From Desulfotignum sp. (GTDB taxonomy: Bacteria; Desulfobacterota; Desulfobacteria; Desulfobacterales; Desulfobacteraceae): a DNA stretch of 64,000 bases. Location: contig JAABUD010000122.1 in NCBI GenBank assembly GCA_011389555.1, forward strand, positions 1-64,000, in the 5' to 3' direction. Below, piece after piece: positions 45,365 to 55,505 of the stretch (within the stretch, counting starts at the first letter, position 1; the number at the start of each line of letters is the position of its first letter). The notes below the pieces were generated by a model. The model made no database searches, was not told where the DNA came from, and saw only the letters and a program-made list of their open reading frames with translations. A program made the position numbers and the translations under genes.

Positions 45365-46264
45365 ATGAGCCTGAAAGACTATAGAACCGATGCATCGGAC
45401 CTTCCCCGGGAGGATCCGGACACCTTGCCCCCGTCCTCTTCTTTGCATCTGAAAGACCGAAATTCGTTGAAAATTGACAAATTATCCACCCGGGTGACCA
45501 TTATTACCATCATTCTGCCAATCCTCATTGGTGTGGTTTTGTTTTTCATCTACCTGGATATGAAAGATCAGGTAATGGATGTGGATACCGCCAAAGATAC
45601 CCGGGTCAACTATCTGTCCCGTCAGCTGGAAGAAAAAATGAACGCCCTGGATATGCGCATTGCCAAGAACCGGTTTGATCTGGATGAAAAACTGCCGGTG
45701 CTGGAACAAAAAACCGGTTCTCTGGCGGAGCAGCTGGAACAGCTGGCAGCATCCAAGGCAGATGTCACCACCCTGGACACCGGTCTCTCACAACTGGAAG
45801 ACCAGCTGGCCCGGCAGGATCGCCGGATCCAGAACAATGCCGACCAGGATCAGGCCAATCTGGCGGAACTGGAACGGATCAATTCATCGTTGCGTTCTGC
45901 CATGGATGAAAACCAGGCTCAATTTAAAAAAGAGGTCCGGACCCTGAAACAAGAGATGACATCCTTTCAGGCCTTGAAAGAGGAAGTGGCATCCCTTCAG
46001 ACCCAGAGGCAGGAGCTGATCTCTGTTCAGGAACAATTGGACGAAAAAAGTCTTGATCTGGAACGGCTTAAAAAACAGGTAAGCCTTTTGGAAAAACAGC
46101 ACAAGGAACTGGAAAATCAGTTCATGACCCGAAAAGAGGTCGACCGGCGATTGACCGAACTTCAGAACGATGTCAACCAAACGCTGAAAAATCTGGAAAA
46201 TCAGGTCACATCACCGTCGCTTCCAATTCCGGACTCCATCTCGGAAGAAACCCTGACACAATGA
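45365..46264 (+). CDS. Membrane-anchored long coiled-coil protein
   Basis: A 299-residue protein with a cytoplasmic N-terminus, one transmembrane segment (VTIITIILPILIGVVLFFIYL, about 43-63) and then about 200 residues of heptad-rich coiled coil full of Q, E, L and K, ending in a Ser/Pro-rich tail. It has no enzymatic motif. I recognise no family. It follows guaA by 48 bases and may be co-transcribed. It resembles bacterial scaffold or division-associated coiled coils but that is speculation. Confidence 0.7.
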   Translation: MSLKDYRTDASDLPREDPDTLPPSSSLHLKDRNSLKIDKLSTRVTIITIILPILIGVVLFFIYLDMKDQVMDVDTAKDTRVNYLSRQLEEKMNALDMRIAKNRFDLDEKLPVLEQKTGSLAEQLEQLAASKADVTTLDTGLSQLEDQLARQDRRIQNNADQDQANLAELERINSSLRSAMDENQAQFKKEVRTLKQEMTSFQALKEEVASLQTQRQELISVQEQLDEKSLDLERLKKQVSLLEKQHKELENQFMTRKEVDRRLTELQNDVNQTLKNLENQVTSPSLPIPDSISEETLTQ

Positions 46265-46360
46265 ACTTTTTTTGAATCGCATTGAATTATTTGAACAATT
46301 GGGGTATACTCAGATCATATTTCCCGGATCACCTAACTGATACAAGGACAACTGGCTGTT

Positions 46361-46537
46361 ATGTCCAAACAACACCCCGAGTGCCCTCTATACAACCACT
46401 CCACCTGCAGAGAACTGCACAATCCCAAGCTTTGCGCCATCATTCGCGAAGATCGAACCTGTCTTAAAAAAAAGCAGAAACCCAAAAAAAAAGACCGGTC
46501 TTTTTCTTCGGATCCAGCGGATACGGCCGCTATCTGA
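46361..46537 (+). CDS. Small four-cysteine basic protein
   Basis: An ATG-to-TGA frame of 58 residues beginning MSKQHPECPLYNHSTCRE. Cysteines lie at 8, 16, 25 and 34 (spacings 7, 8, 8), flanked by His13 and His20, followed by a lysine-rich segment (KKKQKPKKK) and an acidic end. The Cys/His pattern suggests a small zinc-binding or metal-sensing unit with a nucleic-acid-friendly tail. The upstream AAGGA is about 12 bases away, somewhat far. It ends inside the 3' end of the convergent transglycosylase gene (8-base overlap). I know of no matching family. Confidence 0.55.
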   Translation: MSKQHPECPLYNHSTCRELHNPKLCAIIREDRTCLKKKQKPKKKDRSFSSDPADTAAI

Positions 46538-47636
46538 CTTTCAACCGGTCCCCCGGATGGATCACTTTTTTGTAGGATATTTTGTTCAGTCGCAGCAGTT
46601 CCGCTAAAGTCATTCGATAGGATCGGGCGATACCTGTCAGACTTTCCCCGGGTTTGACCACGTGAATCCGGACCGGTGACGTTTTCTGCCAGTCTGCGTA
46701 TAGCCGGGAAAACCGGGCATGAAACCCCGCTTCACTGTCAGCCGGCACCTGGATGCGGATCGGACCGGGTGACAGGTAATATCCCCGGATATCCGGATTC
46801 AGCTCTTTAAAGGTTTTGAACGAGATGTCCGCCGCTCTGGCAATGATCAGTACGGGCACTTGTGTTTCCAGTGTGAGATCCAGGGCAGCCAGGTTCAGCT
46901 GAGGGTACCGGTCTTCGGGATTCAGATGAAACCCGTATTTTTCCGGATGCTCAAGGATCAGTTTGGCGGCAATGATTTTAAACAGATACTGCTGGGTTTC
47001 AAGCGGCAGGTACAGGTCAAAATAGTTGTGGGTCTGCTGGGCATCGATTTCCACTGCCAGGCCATGTTCGCCCATATTATAGGCGGCCAGGGCCAGAAAA
47101 ATGGACCCGAATTCAGCTGTCAGTTTTTTCAGATACAGACAGGCCGCCCGGGTTGATTTCCAAATATTTCGCCGTTCATCCATTTGATTGTCGATTTGCA
47201 GGCCATACTTGAGGCCGGTGGATTTGAGAAACTGCCAGTATCCCACGGCATGGGCAAACGATCGGGCATGGGGTCTGAGCGCACTTTCAATGACCGGCAC
47301 ATATTTCAGGTCGTCCGGCATCTGTTCTTCGGCCAGAATCTTCTGGATAGGAGGAAACAGCCGGGCCGCCCGCTTCATCCACAAAATCACCTGGGGACGG
47401 TTCCATAAAATCAAGAGCATTTCTTTTTCCATGGCTGCTTTCACCATGGGATCTTCCAGAGGAACCGGTATGCCGCAAAATGCAAGCGGGTCCGGAAACC
47501 GGATGCTCTGGATCAAAGAAGGGACCGGTTCCATATCAATATCCATACCCGGAGCCTCACGGGAGAACGACTCCGGGATGACGATTCCCGTTCCCAGAAA
47601 AACCCAGATCAGACAGACGGCTGAAAAATATCGCAT
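46530..47636 (-). CDS. MltD-like lytic transglycosylase with C-terminal LysM
   Basis: An exported protein of about 368 residues: signal peptide (MRYFSAVCLIWVFLGTGIVI), a lytic transglycosylase domain with the catalytic Glu in YVPVIESALRPHARSF and GYWQFLKSTGLKYGL and ALAAYNMGEHG, and a C-terminal LysM domain (HVVKPGESLTGIARSYRMTL). It cleaves peptidoglycan. The start at 47636 follows GAGGTG; the longer frame from 47702 lacks a site. Convergent with the small Cys protein gene. Confidence 0.9.
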   Translation of the reverse strand: MRYFSAVCLIWVFLGTGIVIPESFSREAPGMDIDMEPVPSLIQSIRFPDPLAFCGIPVPLEDPMVKAAMEKEMLLILWNRPQVILWMKRAARLFPPIQKILAEEQMPDDLKYVPVIESALRPHARSFAHAVGYWQFLKSTGLKYGLQIDNQMDERRNIWKSTRAACLYLKKLTAEFGSIFLALAAYNMGEHGLAVEIDAQQTHNYFDLYLPLETQQYLFKIIAAKLILEHPEKYGFHLNPEDRYPQLNLAALDLTLETQVPVLIIARAADISFKTFKELNPDIRGYYLSPGPIRIQVPADSEAGFHARFSRLYADWQKTSPVRIHVVKPGESLTGIARSYRMTLAELLRLNKISYKKVIHPGDRLKVR

Positions 47637-47800
47637 GTTCACCTCACAGATAAATGATGTTGACTGCTGGATCATCATGTCAAAACGGACCTGAAAAGTC
47701 AATTCACACCCGGTGGGGTCCGGCGTGGAAGTTGCCTTTTTGAATCATTTCTGATATGCCTTACTCTGCAAAAAACGATATGACGGTATAAGGAACCACC

Positions 47801-48565
47801 ATGCATTCCTTTGTAAAAGAGTTGATTGTCAAGGCGGGCGATATCTGTCTGGCGGAACAGGGGAAACTCACGTTGCAGTCCCTTGAGTTCAAAAACCGAA
47901 AAGATTTGGTCACCGCCACAGACAAGCAGGTGGAAGCGTTTGTGATTCAACGGATTCAATCCCGGTTTCCGGATCATGGGATTTGGGGCGAAGAAACCGG
48001 CCAGACGTTGACCGAAAGCGATTATTGCTGGATCATCGATCCCATCGACGGCACCACCTCATTTTTTCATGGACAGCCCTATTACGCCATCAGTATTGCC
48101 CTGAAAAAAAAGAATGACATTGTTCTGGGAGCTGTGTATGCTCCGGCGTTGGGACAGTTGTTTCATGCCCGCAGAAACCGGGGAGCCTGGTTGAACGATC
48201 ATCGTATCCAGGTTTCTGCCACAACCACGTTGACCGATGCGGTCATGGCCACCGGGTTTGCATGTCTTCGCGCAGGCCAACCAAACAACAACCTGGTACA
48301 TTTCAACCGGATTGTGCCGCAGTTGCGGGATATCCGCCGGTGCGGCTCTGCTGCCATCGACCTGTGCTATGTGGCGGCCGGTAAAGTGGACGGGTTCTGG
48401 GAAATGAATTTGAATATCTATGATGTGGCCGCAGGAATCCTCATGGTAACCGAAGCACAAGGCGTGGTCACTGATTTCACGGGAGGCCCGGATTTTCCAA
48501 AAAATGGTATTGTGGCGGCCAATCCGGTATTGGCGGACATTTTGAGATCTCAATTGACGTCATGA
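47801..48565 (+). CDS. Inositol monophosphatase family protein
   Basis: A 254-residue sugar-phosphatase-fold enzyme of the SuhB/CysQ-like group. Metal-binding motifs: WGEETGQT, IIDPIDGTTSFFHG (DPIDGT; Ser replaces the more usual Asn), and YDVAAGILMVTEAQG with WD-like DVAAG. It removes phosphate from inositol phosphates, fructose bisphosphate or nucleotide-like substrates; which one is not clear. AAGGA precedes the ATG. First gene of an operon running to recX. Confidence 0.9.
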   Translation: MHSFVKELIVKAGDICLAEQGKLTLQSLEFKNRKDLVTATDKQVEAFVIQRIQSRFPDHGIWGEETGQTLTESDYCWIIDPIDGTTSFFHGQPYYAISIALKKKNDIVLGAVYAPALGQLFHARRNRGAWLNDHRIQVSATTTLTDAVMATGFACLRAGQPNNNLVHFNRIVPQLRDIRRCGSAAIDLCYVAAGKVDGFWEMNLNIYDVAAGILMVTEAQGVVTDFTGGPDFPKNGIVAANPVLADILRSQLTS

Positions 48566-48594
48566 CCTTTGATGTGACAGAGGAATAATTTTTT

Positions 48595-49449
48595 ATGACC
48601 ATTCAGTGGTTCCCCGGCCATATGCGGGAAACAAAAAAATGGTTGCTGCAGTCGGCAGCCAAAGCAGACGTTATCATGGAGATGCTGGATGCCCGGATTC
48701 CGCTGGCCAGTGAGAATCCCTGGATGGAAAAATTCTGCCGCCATACCCGGCGGGTGAAAATTCTCAATAAAATGGATCTGGCCGATCCCCGGGTGACGGA
48801 ACAATGGCTGACGTTTTTTGAAAAACAGCGCAATGTCCGGGCCATTGCCATCGATGCCACGGACCGGTTTCGGGCGGCCAAAGCCCTGGAATACGCCATC
48901 GAGCGAGTGCCACACAATCGGGCCAGAAAGCGGAAAGTCATGGTGGCCGGCATTCCCAACACAGGAAAATCCACACTTTTGAACACCCTGGCCGGAAAAA
49001 AAATCGCCAAAACCGGCAACACGCCGGCCATCACCCGACATCAGCAGCGGACCGGTTTGCGAAACAATATCGACATGTATGATACCCCCGGGATTCTCTG
49101 GCCGGTGATTGAACCGCCGCAACGGGCCTATGCCTTAGCCGTCACGGGCGCTATTTCAGATACTGCACTGGATTTTCAGGATATTGCCTGGTTTGCCGCC
49201 AGACTGCTTTTACACCGATATCCGGAACAGCTGAGGGCCCGGTACCCGTTTCTGGATCCTTTGCCTGGTGATGAAGCCGGGTTGCTGGAACAAATCGGGG
49301 CTGCCAGGGGGTGCCTGAAGGCAAAAGGACAAATCGATTTTCACAAGGCCGCCACCGTCCTGATTCAGGATTTCCGGTCCGGCAAAATTGGAAGAATAAG
49401 CGTAGAAACCCCGTTTGACATATCAGATGATGAGGAAACAAAACAGTGA
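48595..49449 (+). CDS. rbgA: Circularly permuted ribosome biogenesis GTPase (RbgA/YlqF)
   Basis: A 284-residue GTPase with motifs in permuted order: G4 NKMDL near residue 55, then G1 GIPNTGKSTLLNTL, G3 DTPG. It begins with IQWFPGHMRETKKW, typical of YlqF/RbgA, which helps complete the large ribosomal subunit. AGAGGAA precedes the start. The stop overlaps prc as GTGA. Confidence 0.95.
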   Translation: MTIQWFPGHMRETKKWLLQSAAKADVIMEMLDARIPLASENPWMEKFCRHTRRVKILNKMDLADPRVTEQWLTFFEKQRNVRAIAIDATDRFRAAKALEYAIERVPHNRARKRKVMVAGIPNTGKSTLLNTLAGKKIAKTGNTPAITRHQQRTGLRNNIDMYDTPGILWPVIEPPQRAYALAVTGAISDTALDFQDIAWFAARLLLHRYPEQLRARYPFLDPLPGDEAGLLEQIGAARGCLKAKGQIDFHKAATVLIQDFRSGKIGRISVETPFDISDDEETKQ

Positions 49450-51524
49450 CTCGACCGTTGAACAACCCATTGACCCTTTGCTTGAAACATGTGCTGACCG
49501 CCTTGCTGTTCCTGTCGGTTTTGCTGGTACTGACATGGACCCCGACGCTGTCTGCCCAACCGGCCCGGCTGACCCCTGAAAGACACCATGCCATTCAGTG
49601 CATCCGGATTGTATCCGCGCTTGAGCGCTATCATTACCTGGAAAAAAAACTGGATGATGCCCTGTCTGAACAGATCTTTGATCGATATATCAAATACCTG
49701 GATCCATCCCGTCACCTGCTGACCCGGGATGACCTGAAAGAACTGGAAAAATACCGCCAAAAATTTGACACGGATCTGAAGCGCGGCAACCTGAAAACCG
49801 CATATGAGATTTACAATCTGCACCATCGCCGGGCCACTCAGCGGTATGCATACATTCTGGATCTGCTGGAAAAACCGGTTTCTTCTTTCTCTCTCAATTC
49901 CCGGGATTTTCTGGTGGTGGACAACACCCAGCGACCCTGGCAATCCAGTGAAGATGATTTGCGTCCTTTGTGGGAAAAAGAACTGATCCATCACATCATC
50001 ACGCTCGAACTCGATGATCACTATACCCGGGCGGATGTGTCGGAAACCCTGGAAAAAATATATACGACCCGACAGACCCGGCTGTCCCAGACCACCACCG
50101 ATGATGTGTTTCAATTGTTCATGAACTGCGTCACCGAAAGCTTTGATCCCCATACCCAGTATTTCCCGCCACGGGTATCAGAAGATTTTGATATCCATAT
50201 GCGGCTTTCCCTGGAGGGGATCGGGGCCGTGCTCCAGACCGAATATGAATATACCAAGATTGTCAGCCTGGTTCCCAAGGGGCCGGCGGACAAATCCAGC
50301 CGCCTGATGCCCGGAGACAAGATCATCGGGGTGGGCCAGGGGGAAACCGGTGAAATCAAAGACACCATCGGTCTGCGGATCGATGAAGTGGTCAAATTGA
50401 TCCGGGGCCCGAAAAACACGGTTGTCCGTCTAAAAATCATTCCTGTAAAGAAAAGCGATTCCACCACCATTGTCAGTATTACGCGCGACACTGTGAAACT
50501 GGAGGAACAATCCGCCAAAAAACAGGTAAAAACCGTGGTTTCAGGCAAGAGAAACTATAAAATAGGCATCATTGAAATCCCTAACTTCTATATCGATTTC
50601 GAGGCCTATCACCGAGGCGATCCCCAGTATAAAAGCACCACTTCGGATGTGAAACAATTGTTGTTTGAACTGGCCGAAGAAAACATTGACGGTCTGATCA
50701 TCGACCTGCGGGACAACGGCGGCGGGTCGCTCAAAGAGGCCAGTGATCTGACCGGACTTTTTCTCACGTCCGGCCCCACGGTGCAGATCCGCACCAAAAA
50801 GCAGACGACCCGGCTGTATGACGAAGACCCGGATATCCAGTATACCGGACCCTTGCTGGTGTTGATCAATCGTATGAGCGCCTCTGCCTCGGAAATTTTT
50901 GCCGGCGCCATCAAAGATTATCACCGGGGAATCATCGCGGGAACCCGGAGTTTCGGCAAAGGCACAGTGCAGGAACTCAAGCCGCTGGGAGACGGAAAGC
51001 TCAAGCTCACATCCGCCAAGTTTTACCGGGTTTCCGGTAAAAGCACCCAGCACCGGGGCGTGATACCGGATATTTTGTTTCCCAAAATCTACAAATCCGA
51101 AGAAACCGGAGAAAGTTCCCTGGACGGGGCCCTGCCTTGGGATACCATCTCCCGGGTTCCTTTCCGGTCATACCGGTCTTTAACGCCTTTGTATACGTCT
51201 CTTATCCAAAAATTTCAGCAGCGGCGCCTTCGGGATCCCGGCATGATCTATCTTGAAAAACGCCTGGCATTGACTTCGCAGCAAAAGACAAATATTCGTC
51301 TGCCCCTGGACATCGATGCCCGAAAGCAGCAGAGAATCGAGGATCAACAGACTGAACTCGAAATAGAAAATGAATATCTGGCCGCCCGGGGAAAAGACCC
51401 CATCCCCACCCTGGAAGACCAGGAACCCATTTTGAACCGGTATAAAGAGATCCTTTTGCAGCAGGCCGAAAAAATCATGGCAGACATGATCCTTTCGGCC
51501 CGACAGCAGGGGTATGCATGGTAG
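49446..51524 (+). CDS. prc: Tail-specific carboxy-terminal protease (Prc/Tsp)
   Basis: A periplasmic C-terminal processing protease of 692 residues, starting at GTG in overlap with rbgA. Signal peptide-like start (ALLFLSVLLVLTWTPTLSAQ), a PDZ domain around 235-330, and the S41 core with RMSASASEIFAGAIKDY (catalytic Ser) and the Lys of GKGTVQEL; a DUF3340-like extension follows. It degrades or trims tagged and misfolded envelope proteins, including those with tmRNA tags. It overlaps the AsmA-like gene. Confidence 0.95.
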   Translation: MTRPLNNPLTLCLKHVLTALLFLSVLLVLTWTPTLSAQPARLTPERHHAIQCIRIVSALERYHYLEKKLDDALSEQIFDRYIKYLDPSRHLLTRDDLKELEKYRQKFDTDLKRGNLKTAYEIYNLHHRRATQRYAYILDLLEKPVSSFSLNSRDFLVVDNTQRPWQSSEDDLRPLWEKELIHHIITLELDDHYTRADVSETLEKIYTTRQTRLSQTTTDDVFQLFMNCVTESFDPHTQYFPPRVSEDFDIHMRLSLEGIGAVLQTEYEYTKIVSLVPKGPADKSSRLMPGDKIIGVGQGETGEIKDTIGLRIDEVVKLIRGPKNTVVRLKIIPVKKSDSTTIVSITRDTVKLEEQSAKKQVKTVVSGKRNYKIGIIEIPNFYIDFEAYHRGDPQYKSTTSDVKQLLFELAEENIDGLIIDLRDNGGGSLKEASDLTGLFLTSGPTVQIRTKKQTTRLYDEDPDIQYTGPLLVLINRMSASASEIFAGAIKDYHRGIIAGTRSFGKGTVQELKPLGDGKLKLTSAKFYRVSGKSTQHRGVIPDILFPKIYKSEETGESSLDGALPWDTISRVPFRSYRSLTPLYTSLIQKFQQRRLRDPGMIYLEKRLALTSQQKTNIRLPLDIDARKQQRIEDQQTELEIENEYLAARGKDPIPTLEDQEPILNRYKEILLQQAEKIMADMILSARQQGYAW

Positions 51525-54500
51525 TCAGACGAATTTGTCTGTATAGTGCCGCCGCCCTGACGGCAGTGATTCTGCTTGCATTTCTTTTTCTGGAACCGAT
51601 TCTCAATGCACCTCCGGTCAAGCCCTGGATCGTGAATCACATTGAAAACCGGGTCGGTACAAAAATCGATCCAAAACAGGTGACGTTTCTGCTGACTCCC
51701 CAGCCCGGTATTCAGGTTGACGACGTGACACTGCCTTTGACCCGGCACATGGAATTGTCCGTGGATGACGTTCACCTGAATCTGGACGTAAGTGCGCTGT
51801 TGAAACGAAAAATTGAGATTTCCGGCATTTTTTTAAAGGACCTGGGTATCCAAACCCTGCCGGGTGAAAACAAATCCGGTTTGACCTTTCATGCCCCCCT
51901 TGACTTTCAATTTCCCAAACAGCGGATCCAACAAATATTCGCCCTGCTTCCGGACAGTGAAAACCAGTTACAGATCCATCTGGAAAATACGGGCACCCAG
52001 CAGTTTTCAGCGCTCAAGGGCAGCCTGTGGATTTCCAAAATTGATGAGACCATGCAGTTTGACACACAGATTAAAGACCTTCATGTGACAAAAGACTGGC
52101 TGGCCCGGTTTTTCTCTGCACCGGATTTTCTGATTGACCAGCTGGCATCAGAAGCCGCCCGCCTGCATGTCCGGCTGAATCCTGACACCGGAATATCCGG
52201 CGACCTCTGGCTGGACCGGTTTGACATCGCTTCACACCGGCTGACTCCTGATTCCATCTCAGGCTCCCAGGTGCAGATGCATTTTTCCTATTTGCCGGAT
52301 CAGGTGTCTTTTCATGTTGACCCCACCCAATTGAAATATCCGTCCGCACAGGTGGCCATGGCATTTTCAAACAGCCGGACCCGCAAAGAAACCGCATTGA
52401 CATTCACAGGCGATCAGATAGACATTTCCCAGGCCCGGGAGGCGACCCTGGCGCTGGCACCGGAAAATCAGGTGGTGAAGCCGTTGTTCGACATATTGCG
52501 AAAAGGCCTGGCAAATGACGTGTCCGTGGGGTTTACCGCCACATCCTGGGACTCCTTGTTTGATCCCGGGCACCTGATTCTGGATGGCAATGCCCGAAGT
52601 GCACTGATTAAAATACCGAACACGCCGTTGATGGCCGAAAATGTAGCCGGCAACGCCAGCGTGTCGGACGGCATCCTGACCATTAATGCCCGAAACGGCC
52701 GCATCGATCAATCCGATATTCAGCAGGGGCGGCTTACCATCGATCTGCTGCATTCATCCCATGTACCGTTTACCGGTGAATTCGATCTGGATGTGAACCT
52801 GGCTGAAGTGCCGGCCGTGTTGATCCGCCTGTTGCCGGATTCAATGCTGGCAACCGAAATGGCCCGGGTGACAGACCTGAAGGGACAGGCGGATGCCCGG
52901 TTGACACTGGCCGTTGAAAACGATCAACCGGATCTGTTGGTTTCAGTGACCACAAAACCGTTTTCAGCGACCGGATTTTATGATCGGATTCCCTTTCCCC
53001 TGATGATTTCCCAGGGGATGGTCGTTTATGAAAATGACCAGATCCGGATCAGCGGATTGTCCGGAAATATCGGTGAAAGCCGGGTCACTGACGTGTCGGC
53101 CAAGGTCATGCTGGATGAAACCCCTTTGCTGGATCTGTCTGCCAGGGGCCTGGACCTCGACATTCAGGAAATCTGGCCGAAACTGTCGTTATGGAAACCG
53201 GTCCGTTCCCGCATGGAACCGGTGACAGATATGTCCGGACAACTGATTGTCAGCCGCCTCCACTATAAAGGCCCGATGTTTGAATTACATCAGGGTGAAT
53301 TCAATATTGCGGGCACAGGTCAGGATATCCGGATCGGAATTTCTTCCAGACCCCATGAGATTCATCAGATGTCCGGTGCGTTTGACGTGTCTGAAAACGC
53401 GATGGACATTTCTGATCTGTCTGCGCAAATCACCGGCCTGGACTGGTTGTCCGACCGGGTCTCTCCGGCGTATACGGCCGGTATCGCCCTGCCCTTGTGG
53501 ATTAAATCCGGCAGAATCCAGATGGATGACAAACAGATGTCCGTGTCCGGGAAAGCGGAATTGGCACCCAATATTGAGTTCTCCATTCAATTGACAGGGA
53601 AAGGACCGGCAAAGCTGACACCGGAACGGATTGCGCTTGAACACAAACCGTTGACCGATGCCGTGATGCTGTTCACCCGGCACCCGAAATACACACAAAT
53701 CCGGTTTAAAGGGATTCTGGATACCCGGACCCTGGATATGGTTCTGGACAAACACGCGTTGTTCCATCAGCGTCTGATGTCTCTGACCCGGGGACAGCCG
53801 GTGGAAATCGTTGCAGATCCAGATGAAAACCTGCACATCAGCGCTCGATTTGTTCAACTGGACACCTTGATATCACTTCTGGGAAGATCTTTTTTCTCAG
53901 GCATACCTTTTCAGTTTTCGCAAAAAAATCTGCATATCCAGGCGGACCGGCTGGCCTATAAAAAGTTTGAGTTTTCCCATGTGGCGGCACTAGTCACAGG
54001 AAAAGGGCATCAACCCGACATTCAGTTGCTCACTGCGGATTTCTGTGGTGCAACGATTGCCGGCCGGATGCGCCTGGATCTGACATCCCCTGATCTTCAA
54101 ACGAAGACGGATTTAACGATCACCGCATCAAATCAAAAGAATATCGCCACCCTGCTTTCCTGTTTTTTCCCGGGAATAGACCTGATGAATGGTGGATACT
54201 CGTTGAATGCGGATTTGTCCGGAACCGGATCCGTGAAAACCCTTCATACTGATCTCACCGGAGACATTTCATTTGAATCCGAAAAAGGGCGGATTTATAA
54301 AATGACCCTGTTGTCCCGGCTGCTGTCGGTATTAAATATTTTGAAACTGCCGGATATCCGCCAGGAAGGGTTCCGGTATCGCAGTATTCAGGTGAACGCA
54401 CAAATGAAAAACGGCACCATTCATCTGGAAAAAGCGGTGATTGATGCGGAAAACATGGCCTTGTTTTTTACAGGCGACATCCATCCGTTTGAAAACCGGC

Positions 54501-54736
54501 TGGATCTGACCTGTCTGGTGGCACCCTTTAAAACCATTGACACCCTTGTGCAATTCATTCCGGTGGTCAATACCATCCTGAGCGGCCGTCTGGTGTCATT
54601 TCCGGCAAAAGCCACCGGTGCCATTGATGATCCGGTCATAACACCTTTGCATCCTTCTGCCGTGGGAGAAGGACTGATCAATATGTTCACCTCTTTGCTG
54701 ACGTCACCGATTCGATTGTTTGAAAGAACGCCCTGA
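51518..54736 (+). CDS. AsmA/YhdP-like envelope protein
   Basis: A 1072-residue protein with an N-terminal signal anchor (LYSAAALTAVILLAFLFLEPI) and a very long beta-rich, repetitive periplasmic part, ending with the AsmA_2-like segment GDISFESEKGRIYKMTLLSR and PVVNTILSGRLVSFPAKATG, found in YhdP/TamB-type proteins. These are believed to move phospholipid toward the outer membrane. It overlaps prc by 7 bases and is followed by a thioesterase gene after 1 base, giving a lipid-themed stretch. Confidence 0.85.
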   Translation: MVVRRICLYSAAALTAVILLAFLFLEPILNAPPVKPWIVNHIENRVGTKIDPKQVTFLLTPQPGIQVDDVTLPLTRHMELSVDDVHLNLDVSALLKRKIEISGIFLKDLGIQTLPGENKSGLTFHAPLDFQFPKQRIQQIFALLPDSENQLQIHLENTGTQQFSALKGSLWISKIDETMQFDTQIKDLHVTKDWLARFFSAPDFLIDQLASEAARLHVRLNPDTGISGDLWLDRFDIASHRLTPDSISGSQVQMHFSYLPDQVSFHVDPTQLKYPSAQVAMAFSNSRTRKETALTFTGDQIDISQAREATLALAPENQVVKPLFDILRKGLANDVSVGFTATSWDSLFDPGHLILDGNARSALIKIPNTPLMAENVAGNASVSDGILTINARNGRIDQSDIQQGRLTIDLLHSSHVPFTGEFDLDVNLAEVPAVLIRLLPDSMLATEMARVTDLKGQADARLTLAVENDQPDLLVSVTTKPFSATGFYDRIPFPLMISQGMVVYENDQIRISGLSGNIGESRVTDVSAKVMLDETPLLDLSARGLDLDIQEIWPKLSLWKPVRSRMEPVTDMSGQLIVSRLHYKGPMFELHQGEFNIAGTGQDIRIGISSRPHEIHQMSGAFDVSENAMDISDLSAQITGLDWLSDRVSPAYTAGIALPLWIKSGRIQMDDKQMSVSGKAELAPNIEFSIQLTGKGPAKLTPERIALEHKPLTDAVMLFTRHPKYTQIRFKGILDTRTLDMVLDKHALFHQRLMSLTRGQPVEIVADPDENLHISARFVQLDTLISLLGRSFFSGIPFQFSQKNLHIQADRLAYKKFEFSHVAALVTGKGHQPDIQLLTADFCGATIAGRMRLDLTSPDLQTKTDLTITASNQKNIATLLSCFFPGIDLMNGGYSLNADLSGTGSVKTLHTDLTGDISFESEKGRIYKMTLLSRLLSVLNILKLPDIRQEGFRYRSIQVNAQMKNGTIHLEKAVIDAENMALFFTGDIHPFENRLDLTCLVAPFKTIDTLVQFIPVVNTILSGRLVSFPAKATGAIDDPVITPLHPSAVGEGLINMFTSLLTSPIRLFERTP

Positions 54737-54737
54737 C

Positions 54738-55505
54738 ATGTCTTTTGATCCGATATTTTCCCAAAAAATGCTTCTGCCTTATTCAGTGATGGGCGCCAAC
54801 AACCATGTCCGCATGGATCGGCTGCTGTCTGTTTTTCAGGACGCAGCCGGTATTCATGCGCATCAGATGGGGGTCAGCGGATTTGATCTGGCCCAAAAAC
54901 AGGTGAAATGGGTGATTTCCCGGTACCAGATCCGGGTGAATCAGCCGCTGCAATGGCCGGGTCCCTATGAATTGAGAACCTGGCGGTTTCCCTGGAAAAA
55001 CCTGTATGAAATCCGTCAGTTTGAAATACTTTCCCCGGACGGTGTTCCCCACATCCAGGCATTGTCGGTCTGGGTCATGGTCAAAGCGGCAAACACCCGG
55101 CCGGTCAGGCTGTCTTTTCATATGCCCCCGGAATTGATGACCCAGACCGGCACACCACCGGATCTATGGGCCAACACGTTTGATTTCGTCCAGTGGGATC
55201 ATGAAACGCAGTTTCCTGTCCGGGTCCATGACCTGGACATGAACCAGCATGTGAACAACACGATTTATACAACCTGGGCGCTTGAAACCCTGCCCATGCC
55301 CTGGCTGTTTAATCATGTGCCGGTGACTCTGGTGATCAATTTTCTCAAAGAAACGTTCTACCCGGGAACGGTGTCGGTTAAAACCTGTGTATCGGATCAC
55401 ACAGACCCGGTGACAACCCGACACGGTATTTTTAATGAATCCGGCGATGAAACACTGGCTGTGCTCACTTTGACCTGGAACCCCAATTCCCATGTCCCTG
55501 TTTGA
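54738..55505 (+). CDS. Acyl-ACP thioesterase family protein
   Basis: A 255-residue double hot-dog protein of the FatA/FatB-like family (acyl-ACP thioesterase). The first hot-dog contains NNHVRMDRLLSVFQDAA; the second contains VHDLDMNQHVNNTIYTTWALE, where Asn, His and neighbouring residues of the family's second catalytic half lie. It would release fatty acids from ACP; chain-length preference is unknown. The ATG at 54738 follows the AsmA stop directly; the TTG-initiated frame at 54720 would start inside it. It overlaps recX by 14 bases. Confidence 0.85.
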   Translation: MSFDPIFSQKMLLPYSVMGANNHVRMDRLLSVFQDAAGIHAHQMGVSGFDLAQKQVKWVISRYQIRVNQPLQWPGPYELRTWRFPWKNLYEIRQFEILSPDGVPHIQALSVWVMVKAANTRPVRLSFHMPPELMTQTGTPPDLWANTFDFVQWDHETQFPVRVHDLDMNQHVNNTIYTTWALETLPMPWLFNHVPVTLVINFLKETFYPGTVSVKTCVSDHTDPVTTRHGIFNESGDETLAVLTLTWNPNSHVPV

